Of a stretch of DNA of 64,000 bases, positions 1 through 9,592 are shown piece by piece (position 1 is the stretch's first letter; the number at the start of each line of letters is the position of its first letter). The notes below the pieces were generated by a model. The model was given only the letters and a program-made list of their open reading frames with translations, was not told the DNA's origin and did no database searches. Location of the stretch: NCBI GenBank assembly GCA_030549815.1, contig JAUQQQ010000003.1:85890-149889 (forward strand). The letters are read 5' to 3'. The stretch is from a bacterium. Lineage in GTDB: Bacteria > DRYD01. Both the position numbers and the translations under genes were made by a program.

Positions 1-699
1 TTCTAATTGGGATAATTTATGAACGATAGTACCAACGACACCGCCAATGATTCCACCTGCAGCTGCCCCTACTAAGCCTCCTAATATCATATGTCCTCCG
101 TAACTAACCCCTGTTTGAAATTTAACAACTGGTTTTCCATACGTATCTATAACTTTATAGTCTATATCAGGATAAAATTTAATCCAATATCCTACAACAT
201 ATTTTTGGCATACTTCTTCTTCTCCATTTGTATAGCAATTTGTTTTAGTATCTTCGAACACTTCGTAATCGTATCCATTAAATATTGGTTCAAATACTGC
301 TCCTCCTCGTGGATCGTATTGAACAACTGGTTTACCATGTCCTTGGAAGGTTTGTTGGTGTTCTTTGTAAATTACATTACCGTTTTCATCTTTTAAAGGA
401 ACTTTTTCATATACAGGTTTTGTAGGAATATCATAAATATCTTTCCATCCATTCCATCCGGGCCAGTCTTTCACATACTTATCTTCTGGTATTTTTCCTA
501 TTTCTTTTGTTTCATAAAGAGGTTCTTTAAAAGTTACAGTAACGCTTTCGATCGGTAAGGAGTTTACTTTTTTATCTGCTTCCATATATCCTACAACCAT
601 ACCAGTAAATGCTCCAATACCAGCCCCAATTGTTGCTCCTTTCAAGATGGAATCACCTAATTTGGGTTTGTCAGAGTAAAGGTTGCTTTTTATTTGCAT
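1..699 (-). CDS. Glycine-zipper-containing protein of unknown function (3' end beyond window)
   Basis: Open minus frame from ATG at 699 to window edge, preceded by GGGGGGTGAAAGG RBS; begins MQIKSNLYSDKPKLGDSILKGATIGAGIGAFTGMVVGYMEADKK and near the edge reads GGHMILGGLVGAAAGGIIGGVVGTIVHKLSQLE. Absent from ORF track because it is truncated. Confidence 0.8.
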   Translation of the reverse strand, partial: MQIKSNLYSDKPKLGDSILKGATIGAGIGAFTGMVVGYMEADKKVNSLPIESVTVTFKEPLYETKEIGKIPEDKYVKDWPGWNGWKDIYDIPTKPVYEKVPLKDENGNVIYKEHQQTFQGHGKPVVQYDPRGGAVFEPIFNGYDYEVFEDTKTNCYTNGEEEVCQKYVVGYWIKFYPDIDYKVIDTYGKPVVKFQTGVSYGGHMILGGLVGAAAGGIIGGVVGTIVHKLSQLE

Positions 700-768
700 A
701 TCCTTTCACCCCCCTATTTTTTTATCAATTAAAGATATTAAAAAAAAGAGAAAAAAGTGCTGTAAAAA

Positions 769-790
769 TGTTAAAAAAATGTAAAAAAAA
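769..790 (-). promoter_or_regulatory. T-tract direct repeat (copy 1 of 3)
   Basis: Minus TTTTTTTTACATTTTTTTAACA (1 mismatch), 69 nt before ATG at 699. Confidence 0.5.
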
Positions 791-924
791 CAAATTAAAT
801 GTAAAAAAAGAAAATAAAAAAGTAAAGATTAAAACGGATCTTACCCAAAATATTGGTAGTTTAGCTTATTGTAATTAATGTATAAGTAGGTTTTTTACTG
901 TGAAGATAAAAGATGCAGGTTGTT

Positions 925-1563
925 TTATTTTTTTCTAATAACAACAACTTGATCAGTTTTTTGAATATCTTTGAAAATTTTTACTTCCCTATTATTGTAA
1001 ATAATACCTATGATAATTCCTGCTGGTATGTTGAATTGTCCTGCAGTTTGGACTTCGCTGTATAGTTCAAATTTTGATTCTTTTAGAGGATAAAAATAGA
1101 TTTTTGAAGAGGTTTTTATAAATCCAAGTATTTCATCGTCATTTGAAATTACTTTTGCAGGTATTTGAAAGGAATTAGAGTATATGTATCTTACTCTTGT
1201 TATTTTTGGTGTGACCTGTTCTACTATTCCTAAAAAATTATCTTCATTTGCTACTACATCAAATGGCTTAGTGTCCTTTATTGTCCAAATATAAAAATAC
1301 TCGTTTGTGTAAGATATGACAGTGGTTATTCCAATTATATCTACTGAATAAAGATAATTGGAAATTCTTGAATTGTATAGAGGGTTACTGTATATTATTT
1401 TTTTGATTAATTTTTCGTAATTTTCTGTGTTTATTTGTGGTTTATTTTGCAATGTTATGGTAGAAAGTATTGTCAAAGAAGGTGAAAAGAGGTTATACTT
1501 CATTCCTACTAATTCGTAAATAAAGAAAAGGAGAAGAAATAGGATGTATTTTTGTTTATTCAT
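925..1563 (-). CDS. MreC-like (rod shape-determining) protein, divergent
   Basis: N-terminal TM segment plus FLGIVEQVTPKITRVRYIYSNSFQIPAKV and FNIPAGIIIGIIYNNREVKIFKDIQKTDQVVVI resembling the MreC beta domain. Confidence 0.55.
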   Translation of the reverse strand: MNKQKYILFLLLFFIYELVGMKYNLFSPSLTILSTITLQNKPQINTENYEKLIKKIIYSNPLYNSRISNYLYSVDIIGITTVISYTNEYFYIWTIKDTKPFDVVANEDNFLGIVEQVTPKITRVRYIYSNSFQIPAKVISNDDEILGFIKTSSKIYFYPLKESKFELYSEVQTAGQFNIPAGIIIGIIYNNREVKIFKDIQKTDQVVVIRKK

Positions 1564-1672
1564 TCCTATTAGATAATTTTTATCTTTTCCGCTTTTTACC
1601 CTTTGATTATTTTTATTGGGAAAGGATTTTGTTTGGGAATTAGATAATAATATAATGAAAGTAGGTGTTGTT

Positions 1673-3934
1673 ATGTCTGAAAAATTAGTTTCTGAAAATT
1701 TAGTTTCTGAAAATAGTGCTGGTTCTACACAAATGATATTTGTTATTCATGGAATGGATTGTATTAGCTGTGCAAAGGGTATAAAAAATTACTTACATAG
1801 AAAATTAAATGAATATATCGACTTTGTTGATATAGATTTTCAATCGGGAAAAATGTTCGTTAAAATCAAAAAGTATATTGATCCAAAAATAATAATAAAT
1901 GAAGTAAAAAATATTGGTTATGGAGCAGAGTTAGAAAAAAATGTTGATAATTATAGTAGAAATGAAAAAAAAGAATACATAAATGTTTTTTTAGCAATTA
2001 CCTTTGCCTCTTTTATTTTTGTTGTATCAATGTTTTTTCATGATCTTTTGGTTAATAATAAATTTGTAAAAACCATCGTTTTTATACTTTCAACTTTTGT
2101 TCAGTTTATAAACGGCTATAAGTTCTATAGAAACGCTTTTTATTCTTTGAGGAATGGTATTTTAAACATGGACCTTTTAATAGTTATTTCTACAACAACT
2201 GCTTATTTTTATAGTTTGTATGCTTATTTTAATGGTCTTCATCATCTATATTTTGAGACGTCAGCGGTTATTATTGCTGTTGTTTTGCTTGGAAAATTCA
2301 TAGAGGAAAAATATAGAAGAAGTGGTTTTGGATCTGTGCTAAATTTATTAAGATTAAAACCTCGAAAAGTTAATGTTTATAGGAATGAATTAGTAACGAT
2401 TGATGTAGAAGATATAAAGAGGGGTGATGTTATTGAGATACATAAGGGGCAGAGTGTTCCTGTGGATGGAATTATAATCGAAGGGGAGGGGATTTTCGAT
2501 TTAAGCCTTCTTTTTGGAGAAAACCAACCGGTTCTATTAAAAACAGGAAACGAAGTTTTAGCAGGTAGTTTTTTGATTGATGGATTGGTTAAAATAAAAG
2601 CTAATGAAGATTATAAAAGTAGCTTCTGGAAAGGAATAGAAAGCTCAGTATTTAGCTTATCAACTAAAACATCTAATTATCAATTATTTATTGACAAAAT
2701 TTCGGGAAATTTCGTTGTTATCGTTATTATTTTGGCTTTACTTAGTTTTATTTACTGGTATTTTATTGGAAATAAATCATTTGCTTTAAATGCTTTAATT
2801 TCTACTCTCATTATTGCTTGTCCTTGTGCGATTGGATTAGCTTCTCCCTTAGCTATAAATAAAGGAATGATAGAATCTGCAAAAAAACAGATTATTGTGA
2901 AAGACCCTTATGTATTTGAAAAAATATCAAAATCAAAAAATTTTGTTTTCGACAAAACTGGTACCATTACCAATAAAAACGTTGTCGTTAATGATTTTAA
3001 GGTGCTTTATTCAAATTTTATAAATAATGAGAATTTTAATGAAATACTTGAGAAAGTATTGGTTTCTGTTAGTAAATCAAATCATCCATTATCTGTCGCT
3101 ATTAAGGATTATATTGTAAATAATTTTAAAATTAGCTTATATAAATCTCTTAAAAAGAATGTTGTTTCTTCTTTTCGAGAATTAACTTCTCTTGGGATAA
3201 AGGTAGAGTTTGATGATAAGACAACGGTTATAGTAGGTAATTATTCCCTAATTCAAGATAATATTGGTCAGTCTCTGACATCTTTACAGGATGGGATTTT
3301 TAAAGATAACTCTCAAAATTTTGATAATTTTATTGCTTTATTTAAGAATGAACAAATAATAATTGTTATTGGGGTGGAATATTTTGAGGAAATGAATAAG
3401 AATGTTGAAAAAATAGTCGAATTGTTGAAGTCGAAAGGAAAAAATGTAATTATACTTACTGGGGCAAATGAAAATTCTGCAATGAAATTAGCTAAAAAAA
3501 TTAAAGTAAATGAAATTATACATTCTGTCGATGCTGTAAATAAAGTAAAGGTTATTGAGGATATAAAGAAAAAAGGATTAACTGTATTTGTTGGTGATGG
3601 GATAAACGATAGTTTGGTTATGAATGCTGCTGATGTGGGAATTTCATTTGAATATGGCAGCGACATAACTCAAAATTCGGCTTCTGTTATATTAAAAGAT
3701 TTTTCTCAAATCGAAGACTTAGTCAATATTTCATATACTGTTTTCAGAAAGCTTAAGTTTAACCTATTTTGGGTTTTTGGTTATAATGTTGTTTTAATTC
3801 CGGTTGCTATGGGAGTTTTTTATAATTTAGGTGTTACTGTTAATCCGATGTTGGCTGCTTTGGCTATGGTTTTAAGCGATTTTAGTCTTTTGTTTTTTAA
3901 TTTATCTAGCTTTAAATTATTAAGATCAAAATAA
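1673..3934 (+). CDS. Heavy-metal P1B-type ATPase with N-terminal HMA domain
   Basis: HMA motif GMDCISC, TM CPC (IACPCAIGLASPLAI), DKTGTIT, NHPLS, GDGINDS. ORF track starts at TTG 1616; ATG at 1673 with upstream AGGTG is a better start. Confidence 0.93.
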   Translation: MSEKLVSENLVSENSAGSTQMIFVIHGMDCISCAKGIKNYLHRKLNEYIDFVDIDFQSGKMFVKIKKYIDPKIIINEVKNIGYGAELEKNVDNYSRNEKKEYINVFLAITFASFIFVVSMFFHDLLVNNKFVKTIVFILSTFVQFINGYKFYRNAFYSLRNGILNMDLLIVISTTTAYFYSLYAYFNGLHHLYFETSAVIIAVVLLGKFIEEKYRRSGFGSVLNLLRLKPRKVNVYRNELVTIDVEDIKRGDVIEIHKGQSVPVDGIIIEGEGIFDLSLLFGENQPVLLKTGNEVLAGSFLIDGLVKIKANEDYKSSFWKGIESSVFSLSTKTSNYQLFIDKISGNFVVIVIILALLSFIYWYFIGNKSFALNALISTLIIACPCAIGLASPLAINKGMIESAKKQIIVKDPYVFEKISKSKNFVFDKTGTITNKNVVVNDFKVLYSNFINNENFNEILEKVLVSVSKSNHPLSVAIKDYIVNNFKISLYKSLKKNVVSSFRELTSLGIKVEFDDKTTVIVGNYSLIQDNIGQSLTSLQDGIFKDNSQNFDNFIALFKNEQIIIVIGVEYFEEMNKNVEKIVELLKSKGKNVIILTGANENSAMKLAKKIKVNEIIHSVDAVNKVKVIEDIKKKGLTVFVGDGINDSLVMNAADVGISFEYGSDITQNSASVILKDFSQIEDLVNISYTVFRKLKFNLFWVFGYNVVLIPVAMGVFYNLGVTVNPMLAALAMVLSDFSLLFFNLSSFKLLRSK

Positions 3935-4558
3935 CTTGTTTTCTTTACCTTCTACTATCCTTTTTATGTTGTCCCGATGTTTGTAAATTATAAATAAACA
4001 AAGAACTGAAGTAAAAATTGTTAAATAAGTTTTATCTGGAATTTCTACATTAAGTAGATTAATGTTTATGAGATTGGTTTGGTATAAAATTACTATTAGT
4101 AGTGCTGATATAGAAGCAAAGATTGAACCAAGTGAAGAGTACCTTGTCGTAATTACGGTTATTAACCATACGAATAATGATGATATGGCTATAATTGGGC
4201 TTATTGCTAAGATAACGCCTAAGGATGTTGCTACACCTTTCCCACCTTTGAAATTAAGAAAAACAGTGAATATATGCCCTAATATTGCTGTGATGCCTGT
4301 AAGCAATACAAAAAGAATAGGAAATTGAAGTTTTATTGATATAAAGGTAGGAATAAATCCTTTTAATGTATCGATAATTAATACGATTATTCCATATTGG
4401 GGGCCTAATGTTCTAAAAACGTTTGCCATTCCTATATTTCCACTGCCTACTTTTGTTATATCTACTCTTCTTATTTTACCTATTATGTAACCTGTTGGTA
4501 TGCTACCAATTAGATATGCTAATAGGAGCGTTGATATAAATTGATAGTATTGTTCCAT
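3926..4558 (-). CDS. plsY: Glycerol-3-phosphate acyltransferase PlsY
   Basis: YLIGSIPTGYIIGKI, KVGSGNIGMANVFRTLG, FKGGKGVATSLG motifs; multiple TM segments. Confidence 0.95.
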   Translation of the reverse strand: MEQYYQFISTLLLAYLIGSIPTGYIIGKIRRVDITKVGSGNIGMANVFRTLGPQYGIIVLIIDTLKGFIPTFISIKLQFPILFVLLTGITAILGHIFTVFLNFKGGKGVATSLGVILAISPIIAISSLFVWLITVITTRYSSLGSIFASISALLIVILYQTNLININLLNVEIPDKTYLTIFTSVLCLFIIYKHRDNIKRIVEGKENKLF

Positions 4559-4568
4559 ACTTATAAAT

Positions 4569-5849
4569 TCAACATTTTTTTATTGTTTGCCTTCCAATTA
4601 ACAGGGAAATAAGGATTGTTCCAAGCTCCTTCCCTAAGAATTGTATCATTCTGCTTAAATCGCTTATAAAAAAATCATTGTAGTAGTAAGAGAGAAAATT
4701 TAGGATAAAAGCAACTATAAATCCTGAACTTAACAAAAGGAATACTCTGTTTTCATTTTCTTTAAAGATTTTATAATATTCTTCCATTTTTTTTAAAATA
4801 ATATCCTTGTGTAGGGATATAAGTGTGAGCAAAAGGATAAGAAAGATAACACTAAAAGTTGTATTAAAGCTATTTAGAAAAACAAAATAAATGTTTCCTA
4901 TTATGAGATAAAAGGTGCCTGTTAAAATACTGTATGAATTAATATCCACATTTTGAAACTTGTTTATATTCATAAAAAAAGGTAACGAAAATATTAAAGA
5001 AGTTATGTATCGAGAAACCAAAAAGATTATTAGAAAGGAAATGAAATTTGTTATATTTATATTTGTTCGTTTTAAAATAATCCCTATTAATACCAAGGAG
5101 ATAAGCAAATCAATCTTTTCAGCATAGAAATGAATGAAGATGTCTTTCTTCATATTTAGAGAAAATACAGATGTGATTAAAAGGGTTAAAAGAAAAATAA
5201 AAAAATCTATCATTTTTTGATGTTTATAAAAGTAGAATATTATGAAAAAAATCAAAAAAGTTTGAAGCAAGATATAAAGTATTATTTTTGTTTCGGTTGT
5301 TTTATTAAAAGCTACTATTTTTGAGTCTTTTAGTGATTGAGGATTAATTAATTCGGATATATGGTTTGCCCATATTAAGTTATAATTTTTTTTTGTTATT
5401 TTTAATGTTTCCCAGGGAGGGTGGATTTCATCAAAAATTCCATTTATTACTGTTGAATTTTCAGGTAAATATTCAAAATTCATTCCCATTAGAATTTTGG
5501 TATTTTTTTCATCACTTAATGCAATATTGGCACCTGCTGAATGAGCTACTATGATGATTTTTTTATTTTTTTCAATATTTTCTAAAACATTTCTAAATTC
5601 TTGGTAATATTTTTCTTCATTTGATATAAATGGGAAATCTTTTTTTAGAATTGTGTAATCATTTTGTAATAAATGGATGGATAATATTTCGAATTGATAG
5701 AGTTTTGCATTTCCTCCTCCTAAGAAGATAATTATTATAGATTTTTGATTTTTAACGATAAAATTGTTTTCTATTCTTATTGTGGGTAGTAGGAATAAAT
5801 TGATAATCAGTAAAAGATTTATAGTAGTAATTAAAAGGAATTTTCTAAT
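4569..5849 (-). CDS. Predicted serine-hydrolase-like domain fused to multi-TM membrane domain
   Basis: IIIIFLGGGNAKLYQF and IIIVAHSAGANIAL (G/A-H-S-x-G nucleophile-elbow-like) followed by about 8 hydrophobic segments. Track start at 5903 lies inside ssrA; the signal-like N-terminus IRKFLLITTINLLLIINLFLL begins right after ssrA with ATT, start uncertain. Confidence 0.55.
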   Translation of the reverse strand: MRKFLLITTINLLLIINLFLLPTIRIENNFIVKNQKSIIIIFLGGGNAKLYQFEILSIHLLQNDYTILKKDFPFISNEEKYYQEFRNVLENIEKNKKIIIVAHSAGANIALSDEKNTKILMGMNFEYLPENSTVINGIFDEIHPPWETLKITKKNYNLIWANHISELINPQSLKDSKIVAFNKTTETKIILYILLQTFLIFFIIFYFYKHQKMIDFFIFLLTLLITSVFSLNMKKDIFIHFYAEKIDLLISLVLIGIILKRTNINITNFISFLIIFLVSRYITSLIFSLPFFMNINKFQNVDINSYSILTGTFYLIIGNIYFVFLNSFNTTFSVIFLILLLTLISLHKDIILKKMEEYYKIFKENENRVFLLLSSGFIVAFILNFLSYYYNDFFISDLSRMIQFLGKELGTILISLLIGRQTIKKC

Positions 5850-5856
5850 ATAGTTT

Positions 5857-6206
5857 TGGTGGAGGTGGTGGGAGTTGAACCCACGTCCGGCAGACGAAGC
5901 CAAGTCTTACTACAGGCTTAGTCGGTTTTCATTTTCGGTTACCCAAAGACAAACCGACAAACTTTTGGGTAACCTATCCCTCGCTTTTTTTCGGGTTTTG
6001 CTGGAAGGATACAGCGAAACCCTACACCTTCTGTTTCTTTACCCACTTGTGCTTAGAAGGTGTCAGCACAAGCAAGCCTGCGTGTTTTTTACGCAGCTAA
6101 TGCGAGATCTTCGGCGTTTAATTTTACTCTTGCGTTTAACGGAACGCAAGCAAACGGCCTGCAAGAGCTTAACCTCTGTCTGCCGTCGAACCCAATCTTC
6201 ACCCCC
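5857..6206 (-). ncRNA. ssrA: Transfer-messenger RNA (tmRNA)
   Basis: 5' GGGGGTGAAGATTGGGTTCGACGGCAGACAGAGG and 3' GGACGTGGGTTCAACTCCCACCACCTCCACCA pair as acceptor stem (GGGGGUG/CACCUCC-ACCA); tag ORF GCA AGA GTA AAA TTA AAC GCC GAA GAT CTC GCA TTA GCT GCG TAA = ARVKLNAEDLALAA at 6133..6089, stop inside GCGTAAAAAACACGC hairpin. Confidence 0.97.
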
Positions 6207-6314
6207 GCCCATTTTTTATATTATACACATCCCCTCATTTTCCCTCTAAACATTTCTATCAAAAGGTATTTTTATATACTTTTTCAAACTATAATATAAA
6301 AGGGAATTTAATTT

Positions 6315-6749
6315 ATGGAAGAAAATGTAGAAAGAAAAAAAATAATTTCTGCTGGTGGTATATTGTTTTGGAAAAATGGGAAAGAAATATTTGTTTGTAT
6401 TGTTAAAAGAAAAGGTAAAAATGTATGGATTTTACCACGTGGAAGAGTTGAAACAAATGAAAATATGGAAAATACTGTTGTTAGGGAAGTGAAAGAAGAA
6501 ACAGGTGTTATCTCTAAGGTAATAAGAAAAATAGGTGTTATAAAGTATAACTATTATTCTCCTTTTGATAGACTTTTTTATGATAAAGAAGTCCATTTTT
6601 ATTTGCTAAAAATAACGAAACACGAAAAATTTGTTCCTAACCAAGAAATTCAAGATATGAAATGGGTTAGTATACAAGATGCACTATCTATTCTTTCTTA
6701 TGAAAAAGAGAAGGAAATTTTACTGAAAGCACTTAAATATATATCATGA
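6315..6749 (+). CDS. Nudix hydrolase
   Basis: Nudix box GRVETNENMENTVVREVKEETGV. Confidence 0.92.
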   Translation: MEENVERKKIISAGGILFWKNGKEIFVCIVKRKGKNVWILPRGRVETNENMENTVVREVKEETGVISKVIRKIGVIKYNYYSPFDRLFYDKEVHFYLLKITKHEKFVPNQEIQDMKWVSIQDALSILSYEKEKEILLKALKYIS

Positions 6750-7597
6750 AGAATTTTTTATTATCTTTGTTTTTTTTATTTTTCATTTCTTTATTTGCAT
6801 ACAGTATTAATATTGAAAAGGAAATCATTCTAAATTATCAAGATACCACAAAAACTTACATCAATGATCAACCATATCTTTCTAATACTTTCTATTATGA
6901 ATTGAAGATTTATGATATAAAACGTGTAAACTATGATACATACTATTCCTTTAATTTTTCTCTTAAAAATATGGTTGTTGATACTAAACAAAATGAAGAT
7001 ACGATAAACATAGTAAGGATACTTACAAAGGGTTTTAAAACTCAATTTACTACAGATCAAAATTTAAATTTTCTTTATTCTCCAAATATCGAGTATCTTT
7101 ACTTAAGTGATCCATTGTATCAAAAATATAAGGAAAAGATAGATAAAAGTAGTTTAAATGAGTTTGCAAATTCTGTTTTTTACTCTTTTTTTGATTGGTT
7201 CGGAAAATTGAAGAATAAATGCCATTTAGAATTAGTTGAACATTCTTTTGACATATACTTATCACTTTTCTACTACGATAGTAATTATACTACCCAATTA
7301 AATATTGGAAAGAAAGGATATAAAGCATTAGTTATGAGGGGACAGGGAAAAGTAGAAAAAATAAGTAAAGGAGAAAATTTATTTAATGGACTATCTATCT
7401 TTAGTAGTAATGTTAGTACTTATGAATACTATGATCAACAAACATTATTACCTTTACTTTTGCAAAGAGAAATAATGATAAGATTTGATTTTAATGATCC
7501 AAAAATGAAGCAAGAATATTTTAAAAAATATCAAAAAACCTACATTGATTACAAAATAACAAAAACCTTGATGCTCATTTATTCTAATAATTTGTAA
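6746..7597 (+). CDS. Hypothetical secreted protein
   Basis: Signal peptide MKNFLLSLFFLFFISLFAYS; overlaps preceding stop (ATGA). Confidence 0.7.
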   Translation: MKNFLLSLFFLFFISLFAYSINIEKEIILNYQDTTKTYINDQPYLSNTFYYELKIYDIKRVNYDTYYSFNFSLKNMVVDTKQNEDTINIVRILTKGFKTQFTTDQNLNFLYSPNIEYLYLSDPLYQKYKEKIDKSSLNEFANSVFYSFFDWFGKLKNKCHLELVEHSFDIYLSLFYYDSNYTTQLNIGKKGYKALVMRGQGKVEKISKGENLFNGLSIFSSNVSTYEYYDQQTLLPLLLQREIMIRFDFNDPKMKQEYFKKYQKTYIDYKITKTLMLIYSNNL

Positions 7598-7598
7598 A

Positions 7599-8075
7599 GT
7601 GTGCATATTTTTGTATAATTATTTTCTTTGCAATTTGTGCAGAAAGGATTTGGAAGATATTGTTGAATTAGACCGAGATTTTGAAAATTTTGATGTTGAA
7701 CATAATAGAAACCAGTTTTGTTGGGATTATCAAGATTATATTTTCTTGCTAACAAAAAGAAAAAGCTTATTAACGTTGATGAAAAATAGACAAAAAATAA
7801 TAGGATTTTGTTTATCTGTTATTGTGGGTTTTGAAAGCGAACTTTATAAGATTATCATTCAAAAAGAATACAGAAATAAAGGTTTGGGAAAGATTTTGTT
7901 ATTATTCCATTTAGGGAGTTTAAAAATTATGGGTGTTGGGTTTTCTTTTTTGGAAGTTTCCCATATTAATTTTCCTGCAATCTGTTTGTATAAAAAAATT
8001 GGCTACAAAGTGGAATACGTAAGAAAAAAATATTACATAAATAGTGATGCATTAGTTATGAAAAGAGAATTATAA
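7599..8075 (+). CDS. GNAT-family N-acetyltransferase (RimI-like)
   Basis: GTG start; IIQKEYRNKGLGKILLLFHLG acetyl-CoA loop, FLEVSHINFPAICLYKKIGYK. Confidence 0.82.
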   Translation: MCIFLYNYFLCNLCRKDLEDIVELDRDFENFDVEHNRNQFCWDYQDYIFLLTKRKSLLTLMKNRQKIIGFCLSVIVGFESELYKIIIQKEYRNKGLGKILLLFHLGSLKIMGVGFSFLEVSHINFPAICLYKKIGYKVEYVRKKYYINSDALVMKREL

Positions 8076-8080
8076 ATGTT

Positions 8081-8605
8081 TTATTGATTTTGGCTTTCAA
8101 TATTTTCAGGTACTTTAAAAAATGCGTATATTTGTATTATTCTACCGATTATAGATGGTATGAAGAAAAGTATGGTTCCCCAGAAGATTATTTTACCAGC
8201 TAAATCAAAAGCTTGGTATTTAGTCTCTTTTGATATTATTTCCAGGTATTTTTTTTCAAAAAAGGATGCTGCTACGAAACCTACGTAAAAAATTAGTATT
8301 ATTATCCCTGCTGTGAATAATGGGGAGAGGCTATAATCAGCTACGGGTATCCTACTTGTTGAAATTCCTAATAGAAAAGCTATTCCAACACCTATAACTA
8401 TTGTTGTAATGTATATAACCAGTGAAATGAGGTAATTTTTACTAATTTCACTGTTGTTAAGTTTATTTGATAATCGAATGATTCCTAGCACATATGCAGC
8501 TAAGCCTCCGAATGAAAAAATAATACCTAACAATGGTATATTTGATAATAAAATCATTGATACTAATCCCCATGCACATAGATTTTTCTCCGATTTTATA
8601 TTCAT
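8081..8605 (-). CDS. DUF996-like membrane protein
   Basis: CAWGLVSMILLSNIPLLGIIFSFGGLAAYVLGIIRLS and further TM helices. Confidence 0.6.
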   Translation of the reverse strand: MNIKSEKNLCAWGLVSMILLSNIPLLGIIFSFGGLAAYVLGIIRLSNKLNNSEISKNYLISLVIYITTIVIGVGIAFLLGISTSRIPVADYSLSPLFTAGIIILIFYVGFVAASFFEKKYLEIISKETKYQAFDLAGKIIFWGTILFFIPSIIGRIIQIYAFFKVPENIESQNQ

Positions 8606-8772
8606 TTTTTCACCTCCTTTCCTGCATGTAAGTTAAACACAATACGAAATTATATTCGATATTTTTTGTTTTTGTCCTTCATTAAGATTATTCAATATAT
8701 TTTTTGCAGGATTTTTTTTAGAAAGAGAATATATAGAAAAGTGGGTAATTAAAATTAAGAGGGTGGTTATAA

Positions 8773-9576
8773 ATGTTTGTTGATATTGATTTAATAGAGT
8801 TAGCTTGGGAAAGCTTAAACAGAAGAATTGAGATTAAGGAAATAAAAGAGAAATTTGGCAGAGAGGTAAGAAAAGTTATAGAATTGTTGGATAAGGGTAA
8901 GATAAGGGTTTCTGAAAAAGTTGATGAGCAGTGGGTAGTTAATGAGTATGTCAAGAAAGCGATCCTTTTGTATTTTGCAATTACAAAGACTAAGAAAATA
9001 TCTTTTAGAGGAGTGGAATATTTTGATAAGGTTCCTTTGAAAAAGAATGATGGCAGTTTCAGGTCTGTTCCTGGTGCTATTATTAGGTATGGTAGTTTTA
9101 TTGAACCTGATGCTGTTGTTATGCCTTCATTTATAAACATTGGTGCTTATGTTGGTGCTAAAACGATGGTTGATACTTGGGTAACTGTTGGGTCTTGTGC
9201 TCAGGTTGGAAGGAATGTCCATTTGGCAGGAGGGGTTGGAATTGGAGGGGTTTTAGAGCCTCCTTCTGCTATGCCTGTTATTATTGAAGATGATTGTTTT
9301 ATCGGGTCAAGATGCATAATTGTGGAAGGTGCTATTATTAAGAAAGGTGCTGTGTTGGCTGCTAATGTTGTTATTACCTCCTCCACCAAGATAATAGACA
9401 TAAATAATGGAGAGATTTATATGGGGCAAGTACCAGAAAATTCTGTTGTTGTTCCTGGTACATATTTAAAGGAAATAAATGGAAACCAATATGGTATTTC
9501 TGCTGCTTTAATTATTGGTAAAAGAAAAAAATCAACAGATCTGAAAACTCAACTAAATGAAATTTTGAGATTATAG
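8773..9576 (+). CDS. dapD: 2,3,4,5-tetrahydropyridine-2,6-dicarboxylate N-succinyltransferase
   Basis: GAYVGAKTMVDTWVTVGSCAQVGRNVHLAGGVGIGGVLEPPSAMPVIIEDDCFIGSRCIIVEG; hexapeptide repeats. Confidence 0.95.
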   Translation: MFVDIDLIELAWESLNRRIEIKEIKEKFGREVRKVIELLDKGKIRVSEKVDEQWVVNEYVKKAILLYFAITKTKKISFRGVEYFDKVPLKKNDGSFRSVPGAIIRYGSFIEPDAVVMPSFINIGAYVGAKTMVDTWVTVGSCAQVGRNVHLAGGVGIGGVLEPPSAMPVIIEDDCFIGSRCIIVEGAIIKKGAVLAANVVITSSTKIIDINNGEIYMGQVPENSVVVPGTYLKEINGNQYGISAALIIGKRKKSTDLKTQLNEILRL

Positions 9577-9592
9577 GAGATACAAAAAGCTG

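Noticed and set aside
91-396. Plus-strand 101-aa ORF
   Set aside because: Antisense to the coherent, RBS-preceded minus-strand glycine-zipper CDS.
609-878. Plus-strand 89-aa ORF
   Set aside because: Antisense to the start of the 1..699 minus gene and then A-rich intergenic T-tract element.
5875-6299. Plus-strand ORFs of 124 and 79 aa
   Set aside because: Lie antisense to ssrA; sequence is fully explained by tmRNA structure.
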